64,000 nucleotides of DNA from the NCBI GenBank assembly GCA_951213105.1, contig OX578136.1:153305178-153369177 (forward strand), written 5' to 3'. Source of the DNA: Amaurobius ferox (taxonomy: Eukaryota > Arthropoda > Arachnida > Araneae > Amaurobiidae). The position numbers and the translations under genes were made by a program. Of the stretch, positions 1 through 9,534 are shown one piece after another. Numbering within the stretch: position 1 is the stretch's first letter; every line of letters begins with the position of its first letter. The notes under the pieces are model-generated. The model ran no database searches, was not told the origin of the DNA, and saw nothing but the letters and a program-made list of their open reading frames with translations.

Positions 1-2
1 GC

Positions 3-1487
3 AATCATCGCTGTATAATAGTCCTTTACGGTGAGACTTTTAAAAAATTCAGGTGAAACATTGTTTTCATTTGTTTCACAAAACTCTCGCGCAATTTCTT
101 GAATGTTTATCATTAAAAGTTCGTGATCGACTAGTTCATAATCCACAAATTGCATATGAGTGGATAGCGTACAGCACTTGTGTTTCAAATCGGTACACCC
201 GTGACTTTTACATGTTTCGCGCTGATATAATTTATACAACTCTACACATAAATTTTTATGTACACACTGCATTAAAGTGTGTTTTAATTCATAGGGTGGC
301 AAAGTCGGTAGTGCTTCGACAGGTTTTTGATACTTCACAATACAATTGGGTAGGATATTTGTCAGTAACTGATCCAAAACACATTTAGTAACATCTTGAC
401 TAATGTACTGAAGAGTATGAAAATTATCCTGATTTAATAAGATTAATTTCTTTTTGAACTGTCCAGTGCAAGGTGGTAATTGTTGTAAATATAGATTGCT
501 TTCAAACACACAAACTAAGAGTTCGTTATTAATTGTGAAAGATGAATTTTCACTGTCCATATTTGAAATGCGTTTTAAAAATACACTCCACGTATTAGGC
601 GTGAGTGTTACTCCATGAGGGGTAGGCACGATAACATCAGAAGCATTCATCCTGTAGACACGAAAGTGTACTTTCACATTTCCTCGAAAATGTTGCACGG
701 TAACGTAAATGTTACAGCCCAAATGGTAACGGAACTTTTCAGATGAGGATAATTCTATCGAAACCGATCCATTTTGAGAAGTAGCATAGTTCAGAGCCGA
801 CGACACCAAATCACTTTGCGAATCTGTAGCAGGTATAGATGGAGTATGCATATGGCTCCAATCGATTTCAGGTATAGGCGAAAGCGCTGCAGGCGGGACA
901 TACATTGGAAACTCGCACTTGCGTTTCTGTACAGGCGTTTTAGGTAGAATTTTTCTAAATGTTAGACTTATTCTAGCTTCTGAGACTTCGGGTTCCGCAG
1001 CAATTCCGTGAGAATAGAATTTGTTGGTTGGTGATTGCATCGCATAAAGCGATCCGTGTTGGATTGGAATACTTAGAGGAGATTGTCCTTTTCTTTCGAA
1101 AATGATAGATCTTGTAGCACCGAAACTGAGAGTCGCTATAGGTGTTTTAGAGCATAGGGAGGATTCATTGTCCTTGTGTTGTCCTATTTTAGCATGTCCA
1201 TCCACATAGTGGTTTGCTAACACAAAATTGTAGCTGTATCCCATATGTTCTTCCACACGTGATTTTATCTCCGATAAGAGAGGTGTCCATCCCTCAGAAC
1301 TGTTTCCAGCGTCTCCAAATGTATATGCTTTTTGAGCTGGTTGGTATGGATGACCATGCACCACCCCTTGTGATTGTTGAAAGGGCAGACTTTTCAACTC
1401 TTGAAAAATTAAATCGGCTACATTTACCGAATAAAATTCGCGAACATATTCTACATTCAACTTCTCGCGTTTAAAAAAGATAGACAT
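3..1487 (-). CDS. AlkB (ALKBH2-like) dioxygenase fused to PC4-like ssDNA-binding domain; partial, runs off left edge
   Basis: Reading from an ATG at 1487 toward position 1, 495 codons are open without a stop and the frame leaves the window. Residues ~88-180 match the Fe(II)/2-oxoglutarate AlkB core. An NxYxDG motif (92-97) is followed by the iron ligands H104 and D106, then SFGATR, HGSL, PTN, a distal H160, and the closing ARISLTFRKI whose arginines would bind 2-oxoglutarate. This order is that of ALKBH2/3, which directly reverse alkyl lesions in DNA. After a Pro/Ser-rich linker, residues ~248-311 fit the PC4/p15 fold, with YVTV, FRGNVKVHFR and GVTLTPNTW in the family's order. Residues 312-495 are unrecognised and include a Cys/His cluster near 425-439. 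The gene is divergent from the polymerase at 2198, which suggests one Polinton/adintovirus-like element. I saw no frame break. Domain calls rest on motif reading; I am confident of AlkB and fairly confident of PC4. Confidence 0.85.
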   Translation of the reverse strand, partial: MSIFFKREKLNVEYVREFYSVNVADLIFQELKSLPFQQSQGVVHGHPYQPAQKAYTFGDAGNSSEGWTPLLSEIKSRVEEHMGYSYNFVLANHYVDGHAKIGQHKDNESSLCSKTPIATLSFGATRSIIFERKGQSPLSIPIQHGSLYAMQSPTNKFYSHGIAAEPEVSEARISLTFRKILPKTPVQKRKCEFPMYVPPAALSPIPEIDWSHMHTPSIPATDSQSDLVSSALNYATSQNGSVSIELSSSEKFRYHLGCNIYVTVQHFRGNVKVHFRVYRMNASDVIVPTPHGVTLTPNTWSVFLKRISNMDSENSSFTINNELLVCVFESNLYLQQLPPCTGQFKKKLILLNQDNFHTLQYISQDVTKCVLDQLLTNILPNCIVKYQKPVEALPTLPPYELKHTLMQCVHKNLCVELYKLYQRETCKSHGCTDLKHKCCTLSTHMQFVDYELVDHELLMINIQEIAREFCETNENNVSPEFFKSLTVKDYYTAMI

Positions 1488-2197
1488 TTTTAAAAATAAG
1501 CAAGGACAACCTTCTAGGAGAACAAACGTTGAACGAATGAACTCTTATCTAAATAATATTCCTTATCGTAACATTTCTTATCGCATCACGTGATGTATCA
1601 CATGATATTTCTTATCGTATCACATGACACATCATATCTGTAAATCACATGACACATCACATGATATTTCTTATCGCATCATGTCACATGATATTCCTTA
1701 TCATATCACATGACACATGATATTCCTTATCGTATCACATGACACATCACATGATATTCCTTATCGTATCACGTGATGTATCACGTGACATCTTGTTAGC
1801 GAATCACAAGGTTCCACGTATGGAATCACGTGACATCTTGTTAGCGAATCACAAGGTTCCACGTATGGAATCACGTGACAAACCAGATAAGGTTTCCGCC
1901 CACTATACATGCTACGTGGAGCTCACTTTGACTCGAGACTTGCGCTAGGAAAGACGTGCTTTTAATTTGCTCCTCTCTATTAAAATATCGACAAACGAAT
2001 TTACCACAATGATGGTTGTTTCAAAAGTGAGTTCAAAATGTTTTCGAATTAAAAATAAAGATACATTTTTAAAAATTCATATCCCAATAAATTCTGTTAT
2101 CATTCATAACACAAGAACTTTTAAAATGTACAACACAAAAATTAGCTTCATACACATTTCACTCTTTTACATGTTTTGCGTTTTTAATATTTAGGAT
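1488..2197. promoter_or_regulatory. Shared divergent promoter/leader region with TCACRTGA palindrome array
   Basis: This 710-bp gap separates the starts of the minus-strand AlkB-PC4 gene and the plus-strand polymerase gene. Between 1586 and 1878 it holds 13 copies of the palindrome TCACRTGA (an E-box octamer), interspersed with repeated CTTATCG/TTATCGTA (GATA-like) words. A 45-bp unit occurs twice in tandem (1780-1824 and 1825-1869). The remaining 1.9-2.19 kb is AT-rich. TTTTTAATATTTAG at 2181-2194, just before the ATG at 2198, looks like a splice acceptor, so the polymerase mRNA may have a further 5' exon. A bidirectional control region is inferred from position and motif density. Confidence 0.55.
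1586..1878. repeat. Array of 13 TCACRTGA octamers, last part a 45-bp tandem unit
   Basis: The octamers TCACATGA and TCACGTGA recur 13 times in about 290 bp. The right part is organised as two exact 45-bp units beginning ATCACGTGACATC, plus the start of a third at 1870. Each octamer is a perfect palindrome of the bHLH-zip (USF/MiT/TFE) binding type. Confidence 0.8.
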
Positions 2198-2320
2198 ATG
2201 ACTGTGGAAGCTGCTGCATTGCCTGTGGCACCAACAGTTGTGGAAGCTGGTGTATTGCCTGATGCATTGCCTGTGGCAGCGCCGACCGTGGTGGGAAAGG
2301 CCGGACCTAGTGGTATTCAT
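2198..2320 (+). CDS. First coding exon of the zinc-finger DNA polymerase
   Basis: ATG at 2198 opens 41 codons rich in Ala, Pro and Val with an internal imperfect repeat (APTVVEAG / APTVVGKAG). It ends at a strong donor, CAT|GTAAGT, in phase 0. The acceptor TTTTATAG at 2517-2524 restores frame directly into the first zinc finger (ATA TGT CCC...), which would otherwise lack a start codon and its first cysteine. The 204-bp intron is small for the neighbourhood but plausible. Choice of this exon rests on phase and splice signals; cDNA would decide. Confidence 0.6.
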
Positions 2321-2524
2321 GTAAGTTATTTTATTTCATCTTTTGGAAGGGGAAAATCGGCTGTTTCTGGGAGTATAGGATTGTATTGTATTCTATTACA
2401 GAAACTGTTATTTCTCTTAGAGGAAGTGCAATCAAAGAAAAAAACAGCTGACTCGCGATTTTATAGTGTGTTTTTAGGAATTTTATAGAAAAAAACTAAT
2501 ATGGACATTTTATCTATTTTATAG

Positions 2525-5500
2525 ATATGTCCCACCTGCCACAAGTCTTTTACGCAGAAGAAGAGTTTGACGAGACATTTAAACATCCACACAGGGCTAA
2601 AACCCTTTGTATGTGAAGTCTGCCAGATGGCTTTCACTCGAAAAAGCGACATGGTACGACATGCCAAAATGCATGAAGCAAGTTTAGATTGTGGTGTGTG
2701 TGGTGAAGCGTTTTTGTCCCGAATGGACCTCCTTCGCCACACGAGGCGACACCACAATACTGTACAGCACAAGTGCGAACTGTGTGATGAAGCATTCACA
2801 CGACGCGACGTGCTGTTACAGCATATTCGCCGTGCTCACCCTCACCCTTCCTCCAAGGGCGTGAAACGCAAGACGGCCGATGTTGATAGAATAACAAAGA
2901 AGCGAAACACCCAGGCGATGAGAGCTCTTCGTCGCACACAGCGAGCTTTGGGCGTTTTCACGACCCACACTTTGGAGCCCACCGAGGAGAATCGACAGGA
3001 TCTAACACTGGCGTTAGAAGAGATGCGTGTACCACTGATTGCCTTGTTGAGTGAAGAACTCTCGGCCAATCAGATTAAATGGTACCTGGTCCTCTACGCA
3101 AAGATGGTCCGACTGAATTCTGAGGGGGAGGAAGAGAGCACGACGGCCTACTTTCATAGTAGGTGTGGAATTGACCTGATTTCTCACACGATTGAGCAAC
3201 ATGTGAGTGAGGGGTACCTGAAGATTCAGAGTGCTTTCGAGGACTACCAACAGTTGGGGTCGGGGTGGTCTTTGGATCATGTGATGAAGATGGATGTTTG
3301 CGTGGGCAAGTACAGACCTCTTCGCCCCGCAAGCTATCTGCCCCTGCCCCCAAAACTTGCGGTCAAAAAAGCACTCTTAAATATTGAAAACAGCGACCAG
3401 AAGTGTTTCGTGTGGTGCCTTCTTGCTCACAGACTCAATTTGCAGCGGGCTGAAAAACCCGAACGTGTAGCTCATTATTTGCCTAGGGAGCATGAGATAA
3501 ACCTGGGGAATGTGGAGTGCCCGGTACCCGTGAGTAAGGTTAGTACCCTAGAGAAGCTGAACAACTGCCGGATTAATGTTTTCGGCTATGAGGATGAAGA
3601 AGTGTTTCCTCTGCACGTATCTGCAAGAGACGATGCAGACTGCATTAACCTTCTCCTCATAAGTCAGGATACCCAACAACATTACTGCCTGATCCGCAGT
3701 ATGTCGAGACTTCTGGGGGATTTGACTCAACACGAGCATGCCTTTCACGTATGCTATCGGTGCCTCCACCGCTTCTCCCGAGAAGATTTACTCGTGGCAC
3801 ACACTCCCTACTGCAAAGAGCACGCACCGCAACGTGTTGAGATGCCAAGCCTCGAGAAAAGTTGTTTAAAATTCTCCAATTTGGAGTATCAACACCCGGT
3901 CCCGTTCGTGATATATGCCGACTTTGAGTCGCTTTTGGTAGAAGTGCCCAGCGCACAGCCTAGCGATAGTCGGTCCTTTGTAGAAAAGGTAGCCCATCAT
4001 GAGGCTTGCGGCTACGCATACGTCGTCGTGGGACCCCAAGGCGAATCACACAAGCCCGTGTATTGCTATCGGGGCCCTGACGCCGTAACCCATTTTCTGC
4101 AGAGGATGCTCTTGGAAAGAGACGAACTGGCCGTTCGTTTTAATAGCATAGCACCTATGCGTCTTACCAGGAGTGAAGCACTGGCCTTCAACAGCGCATC
4201 CCACTGCTATCTGTGTAAGAGGGCCTTTGCAAAGGACGGTGACCGGTACATTATGAAGGTTCGCGATCATTGTCACATTGTTGGAAACTATAGGGGTGCA
4301 GCACACTCGAATTGTAATCTTAGATACAAGTTACGCAAGAGTGTCCCTGTAGTGTTTCACAATTTGAAAAACTATGATTCGCACCTCTTAATGTCGGGGC
4401 TTGGAAAGCTGAAAGACCACAGCTTAGAGGTCATTCCACAAAATATGGAGAGATATATCTCCATCTCCCTGTATGAGGGAAAGGAGAGTGTGAGGCTGCA
4501 ATTCATCGATAGCCTTCAATTCATGAATGCTTCCTTGGAGAAGTTAGTGGCCAATTTACCAGCTGATAAATTCAAGATCATGAAGGCAAACATCCCCATC
4601 CATTTTGAGCTGCTGCTTCGCAAGGGAGTGTACCCTTACGAGTATATGAATTCGTTGGCGAAATTCGATGAGCAGGTATTACCTCCACTCTCGGCTTTTT
4701 ATAGCACTCTGACGGATGAGACCCCCACCGCTGACGATTATGCTCATGCTCAGAATGTATGGAGAACATTCAACTTGAAAACATTAGGGGAGTACCACGA
4801 CCTCTACGTTAAAAGTGATGTTCTTCTGTTGGCCGACGTATTTCAGCAGTTTCGACACCTGTGCAGGGAGTACTATGGGTTGGATTGTGTCCACCTGATG
4901 ACAGCACCCGGCTTGGCATGGCAGGCTGCTCTCAAGATGTGCAAGCAGCCCCTCGATCTCATGACAGAGATTGACCAGCATCTCTTCATTGAGCGTGGTA
5001 TCAGGGGTGGCGTGTCTGTCATTACGAAGCGTTTGGCACATGCAAATAATCCTTACATGGCGAAGTATGACCCTGCACAGCCCACCCAGTATATTATGTA
5101 TTTGGATGCTAACAACTTGTACGGGTGGGCTATGTCTCAGCCCCTTCCATATGGAAAGTTTGAGTGGGTGTCACCCACGATTGCGACAGAGGATTGGATC
5201 CTGTCTTGCCCCGACCATGCATCGGTTGGCTACATTTTGGAGGTCGACTTGGAGTACCCGCCAGAACTTCACGATCTCCATAATGATTACCCTGTTGCGC
5301 CAGAAAGAATGTTGATTCGAGAGGAAGATGTCTCGCCGTATACGGTAAAGATCATGGAGGAGCTTGGAGTTCCCCAGTTCCAAGAGCAAGAAAAACTTGT
5401 CCCAAATCTCTGCAACAAGAAAAATTATGTGGTACATTATAGATGCTTGAAAATGTACCTGGAACTGGGGCTGCACGTAACATCTGTGCACAAAGTCCTT

Positions 5501-6169
5501 CGCTTCCATCAGCGGCCCTGGTTGAGATCGTACATCGATTTCAACACCGAGCAGAGGAAGAGGTCTCAATCGGGGTTTGAGAAGGACTTCTTCAAGCTCA
5601 TGAACAACGCCGTATACGGAAAATCAATGGAAAATCTGCGTAACAGAGTTAATGTAGATTTGGTCACCGACACGCGGCGGGGTGAAAAGCTCGTGGCGGC
5701 GCCTACATTCAAGCGCTTCAAAATTTTTGATGAAGACTTGGTTGGGGTTGAGCGGGTGAAGAACTGCATTGTCTTTAATAGACCGATTTACGTTGGATTC
5801 ACCATTCTGGAGCTGAGCAAACTCCATATGTACACATTTCATTATGGCTACATGAAAAAAAACTATGGAGCAAAGGCTGTGTTACTATTCACTGACACTG
5901 ATTCTTTAACCTATGAGGTGCAGTGTCGTGATTTTTATCAGGACATGCAGAAAAACAGCCATCTCTTTGACACCTCTGATTTCCCCGTGAACCATCCGGC
6001 ATTCAGTGGTGTTAATAAAAAGAAGATTGGTTGTTTCAAGGATGAACTGAACGCGCAGCCGGACTTGAGTTCGTGGGGCTCAGGTCTAAAATGTACTCAC
6101 TACTGGCAGTTAGTGGTACAAAAAAGACAGCAAAGGGGGTCTCCCGATCAGTTATCAGTAAGCAACTGA
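2525..6169 (+). CDS. Protein-primed-type family B DNA polymerase of a Polinton/Maverick (adintovirus-like) element, with N-terminal C2H2 fingers
   Basis: Four C2H2 fingers come first (CPTC, CEVC, CGVC and CELC, each followed by paired histidines; ~2528-2850). The DNA_pol_B_2 core follows. Exonuclease motifs are DFE at 3920-3928, NxxxYDSH at ~4363-4383 and YVKSDVLLLAD at ~4805-4840. Polymerase motifs are A (DANNLYG, ~5104-5125), B (LMNNAVYGK, ~5596-5622) and C (DTDS, ~5891-5902). Between exonuclease motifs I and II, CYLC...DHCH...RG...H..CN (~4205-4320) resembles recombination endonuclease VII. Such polymerases replicate linear elements from a terminal-protein primer. Protein length to the stop is ~1255 residues with exon 1. 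The stop at 6167-6169 is premature: the usual C-terminus continues in another frame. Integrase, ATPase and capsid genes are not in the window, so the element presumably extends to the left. Confidence 0.93.
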   Translation: MCPTCHKSFTQKKSLTRHLNIHTGLKPFVCEVCQMAFTRKSDMVRHAKMHEASLDCGVCGEAFLSRMDLLRHTRRHHNTVQHKCELCDEAFTRRDVLLQHIRRAHPHPSSKGVKRKTADVDRITKKRNTQAMRALRRTQRALGVFTTHTLEPTEENRQDLTLALEEMRVPLIALLSEELSANQIKWYLVLYAKMVRLNSEGEEESTTAYFHSRCGIDLISHTIEQHVSEGYLKIQSAFEDYQQLGSGWSLDHVMKMDVCVGKYRPLRPASYLPLPPKLAVKKALLNIENSDQKCFVWCLLAHRLNLQRAEKPERVAHYLPREHEINLGNVECPVPVSKVSTLEKLNNCRINVFGYEDEEVFPLHVSARDDADCINLLLISQDTQQHYCLIRSMSRLLGDLTQHEHAFHVCYRCLHRFSREDLLVAHTPYCKEHAPQRVEMPSLEKSCLKFSNLEYQHPVPFVIYADFESLLVEVPSAQPSDSRSFVEKVAHHEACGYAYVVVGPQGESHKPVYCYRGPDAVTHFLQRMLLERDELAVRFNSIAPMRLTRSEALAFNSASHCYLCKRAFAKDGDRYIMKVRDHCHIVGNYRGAAHSNCNLRYKLRKSVPVVFHNLKNYDSHLLMSGLGKLKDHSLEVIPQNMERYISISLYEGKESVRLQFIDSLQFMNASLEKLVANLPADKFKIMKANIPIHFELLLRKGVYPYEYMNSLAKFDEQVLPPLSAFYSTLTDETPTADDYAHAQNVWRTFNLKTLGEYHDLYVKSDVLLLADVFQQFRHLCREYYGLDCVHLMTAPGLAWQAALKMCKQPLDLMTEIDQHLFIERGIRGGVSVITKRLAHANNPYMAKYDPAQPTQYIMYLDANNLYGWAMSQPLPYGKFEWVSPTIATEDWILSCPDHASVGYILEVDLEYPPELHDLHNDYPVAPERMLIREEDVSPYTVKIMEELGVPQFQEQEKLVPNLCNKKNYVVHYRCLKMYLELGLHVTSVHKVLRFHQRPWLRSYIDFNTEQRKRSQSGFEKDFFKLMNNAVYGKSMENLRNRVNVDLVTDTRRGEKLVAAPTFKRFKIFDEDLVGVERVKNCIVFNRPIYVGFTILELSKLHMYTFHYGYMKKNYGAKAVLLFTDTDSLTYEVQCRDFYQDMQKNSHLFDTSDFPVNHPAFSGVNKKKIGCFKDELNAQPDLSSWGSGLKCTHYWQLVVQKRQQRGSPDQLSVSN

Positions 6170-6405
6170 GACATGAAATGTACAAAAGTTGTCTTACTGA
6201 TAAAAAAGTTGCACGTCACGTTCAGTATCGCATCGGGAGTGAGTGTCACAAATTATACACTCTAAAACAGTGTAAGGTGTCACTCTCTCCATACGATGAT
6301 AAACGCTACATAATGGACGATGGCGTGCATACTTATGCTTACGGCCACCACAAAATTAAAAGAGAAGAGCAAAGAAAGAAAGATGAAGACCAAAGCAAGA
6401 TATAG
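6067..6405 (+). pseudogene. C-terminal ~110 codons of the same polymerase, displaced by a 1-nt frameshift
   Basis: From 6067 the frame one nucleotide earlier than the main polymerase frame reads EFVGLRSKMYSLL and ends with SPYDDKRYI...DDG...YGHHKI. This is the standard C-terminus of these polymerases, closing at TAG 6403-6405. The change of phase falls between about 6046 and 6067 and corresponds to loss of one nucleotide. No slippery heptamer or stem-loop is evident there, so a mutation or a base-calling error is likelier than programmed frameshifting. The AlkB-PC4 gene opposite shows no such damage. Confidence 0.85.
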
Positions 6406-6409
6406 AGAT

Positions 6410-6540
6410 ATGGAAAAAAAAAAAAAGAAAAAAGTAAAAATTGAAAAAAAAAAAAAAAAAAAAAAAAAATATATATATATGGAAATAAAAAAAAAATCCA
6501 ACTGCATTGGAAAAAAAAAAAAAAGAAAAAAAAAATCTAT
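6410..6540 (+). repeat. A-rich low-complexity tract after the polymerase
   Basis: Long runs of A broken by AAAG and a short (TA)n. It encodes only Lys-rich or, on the other strand, Phe-rich nonsense. It directly follows the polymerase stop. Confidence 0.8.
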
Positions 6541-6689
6541 GTACAGTGGAAAGATTTTATTTCCACTGATATAACATTTTTATGTTAAAACATTTTTATG
6601 TTTGGGAAATAGGCCTGCCAGTTTGAAAGTGTACTACTTTACATTTAAAATTAATTTTTCACTGTTTAAAAACAGCTAAGTTTAAATTC

Positions 6690-7195
6690 TTTATGAAACT
6701 TTATCTTGTAAAGTAGAAAATATAAATTTCTGAATTTAAAAATTCAGATTTAATTTTTAAAACTTTATCTTGTAACATTACAAGTATCTGAATTTAAAAA
6801 TTCAGATTTATTTTTTTAAAAACTTTGTCTTGTAAAATTACATGCATCTGAGTTTAAAAATTCAGATTTATTTTAAAATTCTTTATCTTGTAAAATTACA
6901 AGTATCTGAATTTAAAAATTCAGATTTATTTTAAAATTCTTTATCTTGTAAAATTACATGTATCTGAATTTAACTTTACTTATTTTAAAATGTTTTTAAA
7001 AAAAACAATAAAGATTAAAATTCTTTATAAAATTTTATCTTGTAAAATTACAAGTATCTGAATTTAAAAATTCAGATTTATTTTAAAATTCTTTATAAAA
7101 CTTTATCTTGTAAAATTACAAGTATCTGAATTTAACTTTACTTATTTTAAAATGTTTTTAAAAACAATAAAGATTAAAATTCTTTATGAAACTTG
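6690..7195 (+). repeat. Minisatellite of ~60-70-bp units, seven copies
   Basis: The unit reads CTTTATCTTGTAAAATTACA followed by the near-palindrome CTGAATTTAAAAATTCAG. Copies begin near 6730, 6785, 6847, 6904, 6962, 7054 and 7124; the fifth and seventh are diverged after CTGAATTT and lack the palindrome's right arm. Unit length varies and no coding potential is seen. Confidence 0.75.
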
Positions 7196-7210
7196 TAAAA
7201 TAAAATTACA

Positions 7211-9534
7211 ATTTAAATTAATAAAAAAACCATTTCAGACTGGTGGGGAACGCTGCCCTTAAAGAGCGTAGTGACAGGGTGTGACACCTCATGGGGCTGT
7301 TGGAATCACACAAACTTTTTCTTCTTCTTCTACTAACATTTTCCCACTTTTTCTAACACTTTTCTCTTATATAATATGTAACAGTTCTTAATAACACATA
7401 TTTTCTAATGGAAACTTTCTTTTCAGATTGCGAGTAGCTTGTCGCATCATTTTTTTTTTTTTTTTTTGAAAATGCCTAAGTACAATGTAGTAATACATTA
7501 ATTTTTAAACCATTACAAGGGATCAATCTTGTTGACTTAACACAATTTTATCTAATGCGTTTAAATTTTAAAACTTAGAAATATATAATGTATACATTTG
7601 TATTTAGATACACAACACATAAAAGGGTTGAATCCTATTCATTGAACACAATTTATGTGTCCACTGAACACAATTTTTGTGTGTCCACTGAACACAATTT
7701 TTGTATGTCCACTGAACACAATTTTTGTGTGTTCATCGGAAATCCATAATCTATTATATTTTTAAACATTTGAAATCATTTCGTTATTATTATAAAAATC
7801 GTATTGATAGTTAGATTTATTTTTTAAAAAATCACACACACACACACACACACACTTAGAATGGTGAAATCTTGTTCACTTCATTTTAATTAAATGCGCT
7901 ATTTTAAAGTTTGTGTATACATTTGATTATAGATACACAACACTTGAAAGGGTCGAATCCTGTTCACAAAACATAATTTGTGTGTTCATTGAACACAATT
8001 TTAGCTATGTATTACATTCATGTTTTTAAAGTTTGTGTATACATTTGTTTTTAGATACACAACACATAAAGGGTTGAATCGTATTCATGTAACACCATTT
8101 TTGTGTCCACTGAACACAATGTGTGTTTTATTTTTTAAAAATATTGTGTTTTTAGTGAATCAAACATAAACACTTTAAAGGATTTTTACAGCCTCGTTTG
8201 GTATACATGGAAAAACTTTATTTTTCAGGTTTTAAATATGCCACTTGGTTTTTAGACATACTCAAAACCACATGCTGTTGAAAAACTTTATTTTTCAGAT
8301 TGGATTACAATGGTAAGGTTTTATCTATTCTAACATAGACTTCATATTTGGAACTCGTGAGTCTTATCATTTCTTATCAAATGTTTGAGAAAGAGAGTGC
8401 TGATATTGACCATAGCAATCGTTATCTGGGTGTTTGGACGATTATTGTAAATGCTCGCTTGGACGATTCTCGTTCATTGGAATATATATTGTGAGAACCA
8501 AACTTGCAATAGATTTTAAAAGTGTTTGTGTCAGGGAAAAATAATGTACACTCACTTCTAAGTTCTATCATGGTAGTAAAATTACAATGTTAAAATGGTG
8601 ATATCATATTCATTGGGTTTTATTTAAACTGAATGCTAAAATTTATGGGGGTGAAAATTCGTTAGTTTGTTAAATTCTAAACTTCGATATTTCAATTACA
8701 TCCGCCATTTTAAAAAAAAAAAAATGGCCGAATCATATTCGATGCACAATATCATTAAAGTGATGTGTTTTAGATTACGTGTAGCAAATCAGACCGTTGA
8801 AGTATCCAACTATTAAAAATATATTATTAGAAAAAATAGGTGGCAACACCTCATACTGGTGATGATAAGATCTAATTTTTAATAGCGTAATGAGAGTGTC
8901 TCACTCATTTGGAGTTTGACCAGCGGGTAGTGAAGAGGTCGTTCTGTGAGTTCTAATTTTCATTATTATTTTTCTATACTGTTAGATTTATTTTTCAAAA
9001 ATCACACTTAGAATGGTCAAATCGTGTTCACAAAACATAATTTCAGCTATGTATTACATTCGTGTTTTTAAAGTTTGTGTATACATTTGTTTTTAGATAC
9101 ACAACACATAAAAGGGTTGAATCCTATTCATTGAACACAATTTATGTGTCCACTGAACACAATTTGTGTGTCCACTGAACACAATTTTTGTGTTCATCCG
9201 TAATCAATTTGTGTGTTCATTGGAAATCCGTAATCAATTTGTTTTTAAACATTCGAAATCATTTCGTTATTATTATAAAAATCGTATTGATTTATTTTTA
9301 AAAAAAAAATCCACTGAATACAATTTTAGCTAATTATTACATTCGTGTTTTTAAAGTTTGTGTATACATTTGTTTTAAAAAAAAAATCATATTGTTATAA
9401 TATACATATTTATATTCACTCCGTAACATTCTGTTTTAAAACGCACCCTTGCATCGCTATTCGAATGAACTTTGAAAAATAATCTAACTTCCACTGATAA
9501 GGTACACTTCGAAGTTAACTGCCTATAAAGCACG
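7211..9534. other. AT-rich non-coding stretch with recurring 'CCACTGAACACAATTT' blocks
   Basis: No gene was found. A block containing AGATACACAACACATAAA, GGGTTGAATCCTATTCATTG and repeated GTCCACTGAACACAATTT occurs near 7605-7740, 7930-8130 and 9090-9200. This indicates local duplication of a ~500-1000-bp segment. An (AC)n microsatellite lies at 7838-7855 and poly-T at 7450-7467. Several TTTTTCAG acceptor-like words (~7420, 8225, 8298) are not attached to recognisable exons. Whether this is the right part of the Polinton or flanking DNA cannot be told. Confidence 0.5.

Noticed and set aside
1739..1948. 69-codon open frame
   Set aside because: Formed by the TCACRTGA/45-bp repeats between the two divergent genes.
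5171..5569. 132-codon minus-strand frame and other minus-strand frames within 2.4-5.9 kb
   Set aside because: Antisense shadows of the polymerase, whose motifs are on the plus strand.
6020..6090. Programmed -1 frameshifting to make full-length polymerase
   Set aside because: No slippery heptamer and no evident downstream stem-loop at the change of phase; a 1-nt deletion explains it.
7230..7440. A GC-richer patch (GCTGCCCTTAAAGAGCGTAG...) as a structured RNA or gene
   Set aside because: A vaguely similar patch lies near 8830-8940, but no fold, promoter boxes or reading frame could be supported.
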